This document shows, piece after piece, positions 10,466 through 19,580 of a stretch of DNA of 64,000 nt (the first letter of the stretch is position 1; each line of letters starts with the position of its first letter). This DNA comes from Pseudomonas sp. SG20056 (GTDB lineage Bacteria > Pseudomonadota > Gammaproteobacteria > Pseudomonadales > Pseudomonadaceae). Made by a program: the position numbers and the translations under genes. The stretch lies in NCBI RefSeq assembly GCF_031764535.1, contig NZ_CP134499.1, forward strand, positions 3,844,001-3,908,000, given 5' to 3'. The notes beneath the pieces were generated by a model, which saw only the letters and a list, made by a program, of their open reading frames with translations, was not told the origin of the DNA and ran no database searches.

Positions 10466-11527
10466 ATGAAGACTGACACCCTTGACCTTGCCGTCCTCGC
10501 CCAGTCGATCAAAGACTGGGGCCGCGAGCTGGGCTTTCAGCAGGTCGGGATTGCCGACGTGCAACTGGGCGAGCACGAGGCGCACCTGCAGCGCTGGCTG
10601 GAAGCGGGCTATCAGGGCGAGATGGACTATATGGCCGCCCACGGCAGCAAACGTTCCCACCCGGACCAACTGGTGCCTGGCACCCTGCGCGTGGTGTCGT
10701 TGCGTATGGACTACCTGCCCGGCGACACGCAAATGGCCCAGCGCCTTGCCCAGCCGGAGAAGGCCTACGTGTCGCGCTACGCCCTGGGCCGCGATTACCA
10801 CAAGCTGATCCGCAAGCGCCTGCAGCAGCTGGCCGAACGCATTCAGCAACAGATCGGCCCGTTCGGCTTTCGCGCCTTTGTCGACAGCGCGCCGGTGCTG
10901 GAAAAGGCCATCGCCGAACAGGCCGGGCTTGGCTGGATCGGCAAGAACACCCTGGTGCTCAACCGCAAGGCCGGCAGCTACTTCTTCCTTGGCGAACTGT
11001 TTGTCGACCTGCCACTGCCAGTGGATGAGCCGCATGCCACTGAGCACTGTGGGCGCTGTAAGGCCTGTATGGACATCTGCCCCACTGCCGCCTTTGTAGG
11101 GCCCTATGTGCTGGACGCGCGGCGCTGCATCTCCTACCTGACCATCGAACTCAAAGGTTCAATCCCTGAAGAGCTGCGTGCGCCCATCGGCAACCGGGTG
11201 TTTGGTTGTGATGACTGCCAGATGGTCTGCCCGTGGAACCGCTTTGCCAAACCCAGCGCACAGAGCGACTTCCAACCGCGCCATAGCCTGGACAATGCCG
11301 AGTTGGCCGAGCTGTTTGGCTGGAGCGAGGAAGAATTTCTCAGCCGTACCGAAGGCTCACCGCTGCGCCGCGCTGGCTACGAGCGCTGGCTGCGCAACCT
11401 GGCCGTGGGCCTGGGCAACGCGCCCTCCAGCATCCCGGTACTGGAAGCACTCAAGGCGCGCCGCGAACACCCCTCCGAATTAGTCCGCGAGCATGTCGAA
11501 TGGGCGCTGACACGCCACGGCCTGTAA
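10466..11527 (+). CDS. queG: QueG, epoxyqueuosine reductase
   Basis: A 353-residue cobalamin-dependent iron-sulfur enzyme doing the last step of queuosine synthesis in tRNA. Two [4Fe-4S] clusters are recognisable: CGRCKACMDICPTAAF near residue 195 and CDDCQMVCPWN near residue 250. The catalytic aspartate lies in FVDSAPVLEKAIAEQ. A C-terminal HEAT-like region follows. The start is ATG at 10466; the ribosome site is weak. It diverges from nnr. Confidence 0.96.
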   Translation: MKTDTLDLAVLAQSIKDWGRELGFQQVGIADVQLGEHEAHLQRWLEAGYQGEMDYMAAHGSKRSHPDQLVPGTLRVVSLRMDYLPGDTQMAQRLAQPEKAYVSRYALGRDYHKLIRKRLQQLAERIQQQIGPFGFRAFVDSAPVLEKAIAEQAGLGWIGKNTLVLNRKAGSYFFLGELFVDLPLPVDEPHATEHCGRCKACMDICPTAAFVGPYVLDARRCISYLTIELKGSIPEELRAPIGNRVFGCDDCQMVCPWNRFAKPSAQSDFQPRHSLDNAELAELFGWSEEEFLSRTEGSPLRRAGYERWLRNLAVGLGNAPSSIPVLEALKARREHPSELVREHVEWALTRHGL

Positions 11528-11551
11528 CCGAACCCCTGAACGCGCAGAAAA

Positions 11552-11573
11552 AAAGCCCGCATTTGCGGGCTTT
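11552..11573. terminator. Bidirectional terminator between queG and orn
   Basis: A 10-bp stem (AAAGCCCGCA/TGCGGGCTTT) lies 25 bases past the queG stop, flanked by A on one side and T on the other. The two genes converge, so it serves both. Confidence 0.9.
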
Positions 11574-11581
11574 ATCGTGCA

Positions 11582-12124
11582 TCACACTTTAAGGAAGTGC
11601 TGGCGGTAATGCTTCAGCTCGGCGATGGACTCGCGGATATCGTCGAGCGCCTGGTGCGTGCCCTGCTTCTGGAACGACTCTTTGACCTGCGGCGCCCACA
11701 TACCCGCAAGAATCTTCAGGGTCGATACATCCAGATAGCGGTAGTGGAAGTAGGCTTCCAGGTTCTGCATATATTTGTAGAGGAAGCGCCGGTCCTGACC
11801 GATGCTGTTGCCGCAGATCGGCGACTTGCCCTTCGGCACCCACTGCTCAAGGAAGGCGATGGTCATGGCTTCCGCTTCGGCCGGGCCGATGGTGCTTTCG
11901 CGTACGCGCTGGGTCAGGCCGCTCTGCCCGTGAGTACGGGTGTTCCACTCATCCATGCCGGCAAGCAGCTCATCATTCTGGTGCACGGCAATCACCGGCC
12001 CCTCGGCGAGAATGTTCAGATCGCTGTCGGTGACGATTGTGGCCATCTCGATGATGACGTCTGTTTCAGGCTCCAGACCGGTCATTTCCAGGTCGATCCA
12101 GATCAGGTTATTGGCGTTCTGCAT
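11582..12124 (-). CDS. orn: Oligoribonuclease
   Basis: A 180-residue DEDDh-family 3'-5' exonuclease that degrades 2-5 nt RNAs, including pGpG from c-di-GMP breakdown. Catalytic residues are in [11 protein letters not shown] (Asp and Glu), the SIGQDRRFL region and [14 protein letters not shown] (His and Asp). Length is that of the family. In Pseudomonas Orn is what clears pGpG, which links it to the c-di-GMP genes further right in this window. Confidence 0.98.
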   Translation of the reverse strand: MQNANNLIWIDLEMTGLEPETDVIIEMATIVTDSDLNILAEGPVIAVHQNDELLAGMDEWNTRTHGQSGLTQRVRESTIGPAEAEAMTIAFLEQWVPKGKSPICGNSIGQDRRFLYKYMQNLEAYFHYRYLDVSTLKILAGMWAPQVKESFQKQGTHQALDDIRESIAELKHYRQHFLKV

Positions 12125-12199
12125 GCGCGGCTCCTCAACTAAGGCCGACAGTTTAACAGGCCGCCGGAAAACTACTGCGCTCGGCTGACAGCATTGCGC

Positions 12200-12979
12200 T
12201 CAAGTCGCGCCGCGCATGCGCCACACCAGTAGCCGCGACTTGCGCCAGTCGTGCAATTCGATCTGCTGATCAGCAGGCTGCCCCGGCACCTCGAAAGTGT
12301 TGCTGATCAACAGGCTGCCAGCCGGCATCTGCGCGCAGGCCTTGGCCCACAGCTCGGGCATCGGCGCAGGAGACAGGAAGCAATACACCACATCAAATAG
12401 CGCCAGGTCGGTGCGCCAGAGGTTTTCGTAGCGTATCTGGCAATTGCTCTGGAAAAAGGCGCGCAACCAGGCGATGGCAAAGGACAGCGGCGCGGTCTCC
12501 ACGCCGACAAACTGCGCCTGCGGATAATGGCGGGCCAAGCTCAGCAGCATACCGGCAGGACCGCAGCCCAGATCGATAAAGCGAAACTGCGCGGGTTGCT
12601 GGTCAAGCACTGCACGCAAATGCTGACGCGTACCGGCTGCAGTCAGGTACAACGGCACGCGCTCGCCAAAACTGTTCCAGTTGAGCAACAACAGCAGAAA
12701 GAACCCCCCAAGAAACACCCAGGAGGGCAGCGGCGCGCCACTGGCCAGCAGCAGCGCCGGGACAAACAGCAGATTCAACCCACACCACCAGCGCGACAAT
12801 CCCAGATAGCGCGCCAGCGTGGCAGCCAGCAAGCCTTGCAGCAGACCGGCAGCCATCAGCGTCGGGCGCCAGGGTGACAGCTGAGCGATCAGGTACAGCG
12901 CCAAACCGACCAGCAGGGTCGCGCCCACTTGAGCAGACAAGGCCAGCAGCGCCGGATAATGGCGAACAACGCGCAGCAT
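12200..12979 (-). CDS. Membrane-anchored class I SAM-dependent methyltransferase
   Basis: A 259-residue protein with three or four hydrophobic segments in the first 100 residues (for example LLVGLALYLIAQL, LLQGLLAATLARYL and WVFLGGFFLLLLL), then a Rossmann methyltransferase domain: motif I FIDLGCGPAGMLLSL, an acidic end of strand 2 (FVGVETAPLS) and a motif near ALFDVVYCFLSPAPMPEL. The substrate is unknown. Methyltransferases with an N-terminal membrane bundle may act on lipids, quinones or membrane proteins. It lies 75 bases upstream of orn on the same strand and diverges from rsgA. Confidence 0.75.
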   Translation of the reverse strand: MLRVVRHYPALLALSAQVGATLLVGLALYLIAQLSPWRPTLMAAGLLQGLLAATLARYLGLSRWWCGLNLLFVPALLLASGAPLPSWVFLGGFFLLLLLNWNSFGERVPLYLTAAGTRQHLRAVLDQQPAQFRFIDLGCGPAGMLLSLARHYPQAQFVGVETAPLSFAIAWLRAFFQSNCQIRYENLWRTDLALFDVVYCFLSPAPMPELWAKACAQMPAGSLLISNTFEVPGQPADQQIELHDWRKSRLLVWRMRGAT

Positions 12980-13053
12980 GCAGACTCCTCAACTGTCCGA
13001 CCGATGATGCGCAGCAGTTTAGCCGTGCCAGCAGCCCAATAGGCAGCCCGTGC

Positions 13054-13059
13054 TAGACT
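13054..13059 (+). promoter_or_regulatory. Possible -10 element for rsgA
   Basis: TAGACT lies 39 bases before the rsgA ATG in the divergent gap with the methyltransferase gene. No convincing -35 box is visible, so this is a weak call. Confidence 0.25.
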
Positions 13060-13098
13060 CGCGACCGTTTATTGCGCAATTCAACTCTCGGAAGACCC

Positions 13099-14130
13099 AT
13101 GGCCAAACGCCAACTCAACCGCCGGCAAAACTGGCGTATCGAAAAAATCCAGGGCGAGCGTGCTGCCCGCGCAGCCAAGCGCGAGTCGCAGGCCGTACAG
13201 ATTCTTGAAGGCGGCGACCTCGGCCCAGAACAGACCGGCCTGGTCATCGCGCACTTCGGCGTACAGGTCGAAGTAGAAGCTCTGGATGGCGAGCTGGCCG
13301 GCCAGGTATTCCGTTGCCACCTGCGCGCCAACCTGCCGACCATGGTCACTGGTGACCAGGTGGTGTGGCGCGCCGGCAACCAGGGCATTGGCGTGATCGT
13401 CGCGCAATTGCCACGCAGCACCGAACTCTGTCGCCCGGATACCCGTGGCCAGCTCAAGCCCGTCGCGGCCAACGTCGACCTGATCGTGATAGTCTTCGCG
13501 CCGCTGCCTGAGCCCCACGCCAACCTGATCGACCGCTACCTGGTAGCCGCCGAGCACGCGAGCATCCGTCCGCTGCTGTTGCTGAACAAGACCGACCTGC
13601 TGGATGAGCAGAACGCCGTGGCACTCAACCGCATGCTCGGCGTGTACCGCGAGCTCGGCTATCCGCTGCTGGAAGTCTCGGCCCACGGCGGCGACGGCAT
13701 GCAGCAGTTGCAACAGCAACTCGATGGCCATGTGAGCGTGTTCGTCGGCCAGTCCGGCGTCGGCAAATCATCGCTGGTCAACAGCCTGCTGCCGGAAGTC
13801 GATACCCGCGTTGGCCCGCTCTCCGAGCTGACCGGCAAAGGCACCCACACCACCACCACCGCGCGGCTGTTCCACTTCCCCGGCGGCGGCGAGCTGATCG
13901 ACTCTCCAGGGATTCGCGAATTTGGCCTGGTGCATGTCAGCCGTGACGATGTCGAAGCCGGCTTTATCGAGTTTCACGACCTGATCGGCCAATGCCGCTT
14001 CCGCGACTGCAAGCACGACCGCGAGCCGGGTTGTGCCCTGCTCAAAGCCCTGGAAGATGGCCGCCTGCATCCGCAGCGTATGGCCAGTTACCGGCATATT
14101 CTGGCCAGCCTGCCAGAAGCCGAGTACTGA
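13099..14130 (+). CDS. rsgA: RsgA, small-subunit ribosome maturation GTPase
   Basis: A 343-residue circularly permuted GTPase. A basic N-terminus ([18 protein letters not shown]) and OB fold are followed by the permuted G motifs: G4 LNKTDLL, then G1 [15 protein letters not shown]2 and G3 [10 protein letters not shown], and a C-terminal zinc site ([19 protein letters not shown]). It checks late 30S maturation. The ATG at 13099 is preferred to one 9 codons upstream because the product then starts like other Pseudomonas RsgA and CGGAAG precedes it. Confidence 0.96.
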   Translation: MAKRQLNRRQNWRIEKIQGERAARAAKRESQAVQILEGGDLGPEQTGLVIAHFGVQVEVEALDGELAGQVFRCHLRANLPTMVTGDQVVWRAGNQGIGVIVAQLPRSTELCRPDTRGQLKPVAANVDLIVIVFAPLPEPHANLIDRYLVAAEHASIRPLLLLNKTDLLDEQNAVALNRMLGVYRELGYPLLEVSAHGGDGMQQLQQQLDGHVSVFVGQSGVGKSSLVNSLLPEVDTRVGPLSELTGKGTHTTTTARLFHFPGGGELIDSPGIREFGLVHVSRDDVEAGFIEFHDLIGQCRFRDCKHDREPGCALLKALEDGRLHPQRMASYRHILASLPEAEY

Positions 14131-14152
14131 AAAATCGCCGGGAGCGATTTTT
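14130..14152 (+). terminator. Terminator immediately after rsgA
   Basis: A 9-bp stem (AAAAATCGC/GCGATTTTT) with a 5-base loop begins on the last base of the rsgA stop codon and ends in five T. The stem is AT-rich but the form is that of a rho-independent terminator. Confidence 0.7.
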
Positions 14153-14180
14153 AATCGTCGCGCCGTGACGGCCCGCAGGG

Positions 14181-14215
14181 TGGCCGCCAGGGATGGCGGC
14201 CAGGGATGGCGGCCA
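14181..14215. repeat. Tandem 13-bp repeat with nested hairpin
   Basis: Two head-to-tail copies of GGGATGGCGGCCA occupy 14190-14202 and 14203-14215. A TGGCCGCCA at 14181-14189 can pair with the TGGCGGCCA in either copy (9-bp perfect stem), giving two competing hairpins. It lies between the rsgA terminator and the shared rsgA/motB palindrome. Confidence 0.75.
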
Positions 14216-14222
14216 TCAACAA

Positions 14223-14250
14223 AAAAGGCCGCGACATGTCGCGGCCTTTT
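14223..14250. terminator. Bidirectional terminator between rsgA and motB (perfect palindrome)
   Basis: A 28-bp perfect palindrome, with half-site AAAAGGCCGCGACA, ends in four T on each strand. motB ends 16 bases to the right on the minus strand and rsgA ends to the left on the plus strand, so it can stop both. Confidence 0.88.
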
Positions 14251-14265
14251 GCCTGTAGCTGCTGC

Positions 14266-15288
14266 TCACTCAGCGGGCTGATCGAACTGCAGCACGCCTT
14301 CTTCGAAGATATTCAAGCGCTCGCGCAATTGCCCATCCGGCAATGGATCACCAGGTGCGGCAGGTGGAGCCGCACCCGGTGTTACCGGCGCAGCGCCAGG
14401 CACTGCAGGCGCTTCGTCTGCCGCGGCATCGCTTTGCTCACCTTCGATGGCACGCTGCGCCTTCTTGGTCAGCACGACAATATCGATACGCCGATTGACC
14501 GGATTGAGCGGGTTTTCCCGATCAAACAAGGCCGACGAGGCATAGCCCACCACCCGCGCCACCTGCTCATCGTCATAACCGCCAGCAATCAGCACACGTC
14601 GCGCCGCATTGGCGCGATCAGACGACAGCTCCCAGTTGCCATAGCCGCCACGCCCGACAAAGGGCGCCGCATCGGTATGACCACTCACGCTGATCTTGTT
14701 CGGCACTGCGGCGATGGTGTCGGTCATGGCCAGCAGGATGTCCTCAAAATAGGGCTGCAAGCGCGCACTACCCGAAGCAAACATCGGCCGGTTTTCCGCG
14801 TCCATGATCTGGATACGCAGACCATCCTGGGTGATTTCGAAGAGAATCTGGTCCTTGAAATTCTGCAGCTGAGGATTTTCCTCAACCTTGTTCTGCAATT
14901 CCTGCAGCAATAACTCCAAACGCTCACGCTCGACTTCTTCGGCTATCGACTCGGCCTGCAACTTGTCCACATCCGCCTGGGCATCCTCGGCCGGGCTCTG
15001 CTCTTCCTGCGGCTCCGGGTTCAGGGTGCGATCAGGCGCCGGCGTCGGCGTGCCGCCCAGGTCAATCACATACGGGCTGGCACTTTCCGAGAACCCTACA
15101 GGGTCCTGAAAGTAGCCGGAAATCAGCTTCTTCTGCTCGGGGGTGGCCACCGTCATCAGCCACATCACCAGAAAGAACGCCATCATCGCCGTGGCAAAGT
15201 CAGCAAAGGCAATTTTCCAGGCACCGCCGTGATGGCCGCCGGCAACCTTTTTGACCCGTTTGACGATGATTGGCTGGTTGTTTTCCAT
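14266..15288 (-). CDS. motB: MotB, flagellar stator protein
   Basis: A 340-residue inner-membrane protein that anchors the stator to peptidoglycan. One N-terminal membrane segment (FADFATAMMAFFLVMWLM) carries the proton-binding aspartate at about residue 30, then a plug/linker region and a C-terminal OmpA-like domain with ISVSGHTDAAPF and NWELSSDRANAARRVL. The tail from about residue 285 is low-complexity Ala/Pro-rich. It lies 8 bases after motA. Confidence 0.96.
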   Translation of the reverse strand: MENNQPIIVKRVKKVAGGHHGGAWKIAFADFATAMMAFFLVMWLMTVATPEQKKLISGYFQDPVGFSESASPYVIDLGGTPTPAPDRTLNPEPQEEQSPAEDAQADVDKLQAESIAEEVERERLELLLQELQNKVEENPQLQNFKDQILFEITQDGLRIQIMDAENRPMFASGSARLQPYFEDILLAMTDTIAAVPNKISVSGHTDAAPFVGRGGYGNWELSSDRANAARRVLIAGGYDDEQVARVVGYASSALFDRENPLNPVNRRIDIVVLTKKAQRAIEGEQSDAAADEAPAVPGAAPVTPGAAPPAAPGDPLPDGQLRERLNIFEEGVLQFDQPAE

Positions 15289-15296
15289 GCTACGCC

Positions 15297-16148
15297 TTAG
15301 CCCCCACGCATGGCCTGTTCAAGCTCTGCAAAGCTCGGACGATGCGCCGGAAATAGCACTTTGCGGGAAAATTCCACGGCCAGTGATGGCGGCATACCGG
15401 AGGCCGAAGCGACCAGACCGGCCTTGATCGCTTCATAGACGTTCAGCTCTTCCTTGGCATCGTGCTCCAACGCCGCCGACAGGGGCCCGAAAAAGCCGTA
15501 GGAGGCCAGAATCCCGAAGAAGGTACCGACCAGCGCGGTGCCCACCTTCTGCCCGATCTCCGCGTTATCCGCTTCGGCGAGAATCGACATGGTGATCACA
15601 ATACCCAGTACCGCCGCCACGATACCCATGGCTGGCATACCGTCGGCCACCTTGGCTACGGCATGCGCAGGGTGTTCGATGTCTTCCTTGAGGCTGGATA
15701 TCTCCATATCGAACAGACCTTCCAGCTCATGCGGAGCCATGTTGCCGGAGGACATGATGCGCAGGTAATCGCAAATGAAGGCTGTCATCTGCTGATCTTT
15801 GAGGATGCCGGGGTACTTGCTGAAAATCGGGCTGGCGGCAGGGTCTTCAACATCGGCTTCAATAGCCATCATGCCTTCGCGGCGGCTCTTGTTGAGAATC
15901 TCGTACAGCAGCTTGAGCACATCAAGGTAATACGCATGGGTAAAGCGCGAACTGAACATGCTCAGCGACTTCTTGAACACATGCATAAAGGCGCTGCCGG
16001 GGTTGGCTTGCAGGAAAGCCCCTAACGCAGCACCACCGATGATCAATATCTCGAAGGGGTGAACCAAGGCCATAAACTGGCCGCCCGAGAGAATAAAACC
16101 GCCCAACACGCTGGCGAATACAACAATGATGCCGATGATTTTTGCCAT
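15297..16148 (-). CDS. motA: MotA, flagellar stator proton channel
   Basis: A 283-residue protein with four membrane segments: two at the N-terminus (IIGIIVVFASVLGGFILSGG and FEILIIGGAALGAFLQA) and two after the cytoplasmic loop (GIVAAVLGIVITMSIL and VGTALVGTFFGILASYGFFGPL). The loop holds the charged SRREGMMAIEADVE and PHELEGLFD segments that contact FliG. It matches the MotA (not MotC) type by position next to rsgA. Transcription likely starts at the FliA promoter at 16204-16230. Confidence 0.96.
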   Translation of the reverse strand: MAKIIGIIVVFASVLGGFILSGGQFMALVHPFEILIIGGAALGAFLQANPGSAFMHVFKKSLSMFSSRFTHAYYLDVLKLLYEILNKSRREGMMAIEADVEDPAASPIFSKYPGILKDQQMTAFICDYLRIMSSGNMAPHELEGLFDMEISSLKEDIEHPAHAVAKVADGMPAMGIVAAVLGIVITMSILAEADNAEIGQKVGTALVGTFFGILASYGFFGPLSAALEHDAKEELNVYEAIKAGLVASASGMPPSLAVEFSRKVLFPAHRPSFAELEQAMRGG

Positions 16149-16203
16149 AGAAAGAGACTTGCCAGAGAGGGTAGAAAGGGGCTTTGCAAAACAACCCTTC
16201 TAT

Positions 16204-16230
16204 TTATCGGAAGTTTTGCGCGAGACTATA
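16204..16230 (-). promoter_or_regulatory. FliA (sigma-28) promoter for motAB
   Basis: On the minus strand the -35 TATAGTCT matches the sigma-28 consensus TAAAGTTT at 6 of 8 positions, and exactly 11 bases later the -10 TCCGATAA matches GCCGATAA at 7 of 8 positions. The expected start site is about 50 bases before the motA ATG. Class-IV flagellar control of stator genes by FliA is established in Pseudomonas relatives. Confidence 0.82.
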
Positions 16231-16267
16231 GCCAGTTAAGGTCAAAAGCCAGCTTGTCTCAACCCGC

Positions 16268-17782
16268 ATGCCAAAGCCCGTCCACTATCCGCGCACCCTG
16301 ACAGACTGGCTCAAGCAGCTGGACAGCCAGCTATTGCCTGCCTCCATCGACAGTCAGCAGAAGCTGCGACGCGCCCTGGCAGACAGTAATCGCTCCATGC
16401 GCGAGTTGGCGGATTTGATGCAAAATTGCCCAGCCTTGGCGCTGAGCGTCTTGCGTGAAGCCAACCGCAAGAGCAGCGGACTGAGCGAGCAAACCGAAAG
16501 CCTCGAAGCAGCGATCAGCCGCCTCGGCATCAAGCGCACCGAAGACCTGCTCAATGCCCTGCCCTCTCTGCCCGAGCAAGAGCTACCCAAAGCGCTGCGG
16601 CAAATTCTGCTAATCAGCCAGCATGCCAGCCACCAGGCCAACGGCCTGTTTGCCGGCCGCCTGGCGCGGCTGTGGCAAGAAGTACACTGGGGCAGCCTGC
16701 TGTTTCTCGCGCCGATCTGGACCTTGCTCGCCGCACACCCTGAGCTGTTCGACGTGTGGGAGCAGCGCGTGCTGGTCAAGGGCGAAGCCGCGAGCAAGGT
16801 GGAACAGGAGTTGCTGGGCGTACCGCTGCTGAAACTCTGCCTGGCCCTGAGCGAGCAATGGCATTTGCCGGAGTGGGTTACTCAGGGCTATCGGCTGCTG
16901 GTCAGCGACCGACGCCTGCTGGTCAAGGCACTGCATATCGCCCGCGACAATGAACATCCACTGCATCAGCAACAAATCCTCGACGCCGACAGCAACCTGC
17001 GCCGCTGGCTGACACAACCGGCCAACAGCATTCTGCTGGCCAACGGCCTGGCGCTGTCCGCGCACTATGCCTGGAACAGCCCGCACAGCCTGCGCTGGCA
17101 GCGCCTGACCGGTTTATTCCTGCAAGTACCGCTCGATAACGTGCAACAGCTGCTGCACCAGAACGCCGTCAGCAGCGCCCGACAGATGCCCGGCACCGAC
17201 CTCTGGCACCCGGCCGAAGCGCTGCTCTGGCCATGGCAGGCGCGACACCTGCAAGCCATAGTCGAGCAGCCCAAGCCCGCAGTCATCAGCGAGTGGCGCC
17301 AGCAATGCGCGAAACTCCTCGCCCAACCCAGCGCATTCAGCAATGTCTTGCAGCTCACCGACTGCGCCAATCAGGCAATCCAGGCCTGCGGCATGCAGCG
17401 GGTACTGATTTTACTGGCCGACCGCAATCACACACGCCTGATGGCCCAGCAGCAGAGCGGCCTGGACAAAGCCGCCGCCAGCCTTAGCCTTGACCCGCAG
17501 CAAAGCCAGGTGCTGCGCCGTCTGCTCAGCGCCCCCGCGCAGCTAAAACTGAGCCCGACCAACATCGCGCAGTTTTCCGCCATGCTGCCAGGCTCGCTGA
17601 AAAGCCTGTTCCCCAGCGAGCATCTGCTGATTCGCTCGATCGCCAGCAACAACCGCGTGGTCATGCTGATCTTCGCCGATCAGGGCGGCCGGGCACTGAG
17701 CGATGCCAGCGTGCAGGGCTTCGGCAAAACCGTGCAATGCATTGAGCGCGCCCTGGCCAGCTTTGCCAACCGCGGGCGCTAG
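16268..17782 (+). CDS. HDOD-domain signalling protein
   Basis: A 504-residue cytoplasmic protein. Residues about 15-290 look like an HDOD domain (for example SMRELADLMQNCPALALSVLREANRKS, then LEAAISRLGIKRTEDLLNAL in which the G-x-x-R/K pattern after LEAAI is typical). The metal-binding His-Asp pair of true HD phosphohydrolases is not seen. The C-terminal 150 residues resemble a GAF-like sensory fold. HDOD proteins relay signals for motility and biofilm control. It diverges from motAB and precedes rhdA by 45 bases. Confidence 0.7.
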   Translation: MPKPVHYPRTLTDWLKQLDSQLLPASIDSQQKLRRALADSNRSMRELADLMQNCPALALSVLREANRKSSGLSEQTESLEAAISRLGIKRTEDLLNALPSLPEQELPKALRQILLISQHASHQANGLFAGRLARLWQEVHWGSLLFLAPIWTLLAAHPELFDVWEQRVLVKGEAASKVEQELLGVPLLKLCLALSEQWHLPEWVTQGYRLLVSDRRLLVKALHIARDNEHPLHQQQILDADSNLRRWLTQPANSILLANGLALSAHYAWNSPHSLRWQRLTGLFLQVPLDNVQQLLHQNAVSSARQMPGTDLWHPAEALLWPWQARHLQAIVEQPKPAVISEWRQQCAKLLAQPSAFSNVLQLTDCANQAIQACGMQRVLILLADRNHTRLMAQQQSGLDKAAASLSLDPQQSQVLRRLLSAPAQLKLSPTNIAQFSAMLPGSLKSLFPSEHLLIRSIASNNRVVMLIFADQGGRALSDASVQGFGKTVQCIERALASFANRGR

Positions 17783-17791
17783 GCTTTCCGC

Positions 17792-17797
17792 TACAAT
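17792..17797 (+). promoter_or_regulatory. Possible -10 element for rhdA
   Basis: TACAAT lies 30 bases before the rhdA ATG. A TTGCCA upstream is too far away (23 bases) for a good -35, so the promoter is tentative. Confidence 0.3.
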
Positions 17798-17827
17798 CCG
17801 TCCCTTTCCCGCAAAAAGAGGCCCGGC

Positions 17828-18643
17828 ATGACCGCCTTCGCTGAGTTGCCCTTGCTGATCGAACCCGCGCAACTGGCCAGCCGCCTGAATGCGCCCGAGC
17901 TGATCCTGGTCGACCTGACCAGTAACGCCCGCTACGCCACCGGCCACATCCCTGGCGCCCACTTTGTCGACCCCAAGCGCACCCAGCTGGGCCAACCACC
18001 AGCACCTGGTTTGCTGCCAGAGCAGGCTCAGCTTGAACAGCTTTTCGGCGAACTCGGGCATAACCCCGATGCCGTCTATGTGGTGTATGACGACGAAGGC
18101 GGCGGCTGGGCCGGACGCTTTATCTGGCTGCTGGATGTGATCGGCCACCAGCGCTATCACTATCTGGACGGCGGCCTGCAGGCCTGGCTGGCAGAAGAGC
18201 GCGAGCTCAGCACCGCAGTGCCAGAAGCGGGCGTTAAAGCAATCGCGTTACAGCTACACAGTGCGCCGACTGCGACCCGCGAATACCTGCAAAGCCGCCT
18301 CGGCGCTGCCGATCTGGCCATCTGGGATGCCCGCGCACCCAGCGAGTACAACGGCGAGAAAGCCCTGGCGCAAAAAGCCGGGCACATACCCGGCGCCATC
18401 AACTTTGAATGGACTGCAGGAATGGACCCAGCCCGAGCGCTGCGCATTCGTAGGGACATCCAGGCACAACTCAATAGCCTCGGCATCACCGCCGACAAAG
18501 AAATCATCACCCACTGCCAGACCCACCACCGCTCTGGCTTTACCTACCTGGTCGCCAAGCTGCTCGGCTATCCACGGGTAAAAGCCTACGCCGGCTCCTG
18601 GGGCGAGTGGGGCAACCACCCAGACACTCCGGTCGAGCGCTAA
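17828..18643 (+). CDS. rhdA: RhdA, thiosulfate:cyanide sulfurtransferase (rhodanese)
   Basis: A 271-residue enzyme with two rhodanese domains (about 8-130 and 150-265). The active-site loop CQTHHRSG in the second domain holds the persulfide cysteine and is the same as the loop of Azotobacter and P. aeruginosa RhdA. The first domain carries the WAGRFIWLLDVIGH region. It moves sulfane sulfur to cyanide or other thiophilic acceptors. A -10-like TACAAT lies at 17792-17797. It is followed by psd after 36 bases. Confidence 0.95.
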   Translation: MTAFAELPLLIEPAQLASRLNAPELILVDLTSNARYATGHIPGAHFVDPKRTQLGQPPAPGLLPEQAQLEQLFGELGHNPDAVYVVYDDEGGGWAGRFIWLLDVIGHQRYHYLDGGLQAWLAEERELSTAVPEAGVKAIALQLHSAPTATREYLQSRLGAADLAIWDARAPSEYNGEKALAQKAGHIPGAINFEWTAGMDPARALRIRRDIQAQLNSLGITADKEIITHCQTHHRSGFTYLVAKLLGYPRVKAYAGSWGEWGNHPDTPVER

Positions 18644-18679
18644 CCCCCGCAGACCGCCAGCCACTTTTAAGGAACGCCA

Positions 18680-19540
18680 ATGAAAGATCGTCTGTTTATC
18701 CTCAGCCAGTACCTGCTGCCGCACCATCTACTTTCGCGCCTGATCGGCTGCGCTGCGGAATGCCGCGCCGGTTGGTTCAAGAATCGCCTGATCGGCTGGT
18801 TCGCCAAGCAGTACCAGGTCAACATGAGCGAAGCTCAGGTCGAAGACCTGAGCGCTTTTGCCCACTTCAATGACTTCTTCACCCGCGCCCTGAAAGACGG
18901 CGCACGCCCGCTCGACAGCAGCCCAGGCGCCGTGCTCTGCCCGGCCGATGGCGCAGTCAGCCAACTTGGCAAAATCGAACAAGGTCGGATTTTCCAAGCC
19001 AAGGGTCACAGTTTCAGCGCGATCGAATTGCTGGGCGGCGATACGGAGCGCGCCGCAGCCTTTATGGGCGGCGACTTCGCCACCATCTACCTGTCGCCCA
19101 AGGATTATCACCGCGTGCACATGCCGCTGGCCGGCACGCTGAAAGAGATGGTCTATGTGCCGGGCCGGCTGTTCTCGGTCAACCAGACCACCGCAGAGAA
19201 TGTGCCCGAGCTGTTTGCCCGCAACGAGCGCGTAGTCTGCCTGTTCGACACCGAGCGCGGCCCGATGGCCGTGGTGCTAGTTGGTGCGATGATCGTGGCG
19301 TCGATCGAAACCGTCTGGGCGGGCTTGGTCACGCCCCCAAAACGCACATTGAAAACATTCAGTTACGACGAAGCCGCCCGCGCACCAATTGTGCTGGAAA
19401 AAGGCGCAGAACTCGGGCGCTTCAAGCTGGGCTCAACCGCCATCGTGCTGTTTGGCCCGGAACAGGTGCAGTGGGCCGAAGAACTGGCCGCCAACAGCGC
19501 GGTACAGATGGGCCAACGCCTCGCCGCGCCACGCAGCTAA
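18680..19540 (+). CDS. psd: Phosphatidylserine decarboxylase
   Basis: A 286-residue proenzyme that makes phosphatidylethanolamine at the inner membrane. The self-cleavage site LGST is seen near residue 252 ([11 protein letters not shown]); cleavage between Gly and Ser creates the pyruvoyl group. Other family motifs are [26 protein letters not shown] and [13 protein letters not shown]. Start at ATG 18680 with AAGGA upstream. It is probably co-transcribed with rhdA. Confidence 0.97.
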   Translation: MKDRLFILSQYLLPHHLLSRLIGCAAECRAGWFKNRLIGWFAKQYQVNMSEAQVEDLSAFAHFNDFFTRALKDGARPLDSSPGAVLCPADGAVSQLGKIEQGRIFQAKGHSFSAIELLGGDTERAAAFMGGDFATIYLSPKDYHRVHMPLAGTLKEMVYVPGRLFSVNQTTAENVPELFARNERVVCLFDTERGPMAVVLVGAMIVASIETVWAGLVTPPKRTLKTFSYDEAARAPIVLEKGAELGRFKLGSTAIVLFGPEQVQWAEELAANSAVQMGQRLAAPRS

Positions 19541-19550
19541 CCTGCCAAAG

Positions 19551-19580
19551 CGGCACTGTCAGCCTATGCGGACAGTGCCG
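19551..19580 (+). terminator. Strong hairpin 10 bases after psd
   Basis: A perfect 10-bp stem (CGGCACTGTC/GACAGTGCCG) around a 10-base loop. No T tract follows, so it may be a processing or stability element rather than a classical terminator. The remaining 190 bases before the next gene hold only an AT-rich CATAAT at 19720-19725 that could be a -10. Confidence 0.5.

Noticed and set aside
10406..11047. N-terminal extension of nnr across queG antisense
   Set aside because: The epimerase domain starts just after 10405, where a ribosome site exists; the extension has no homology.
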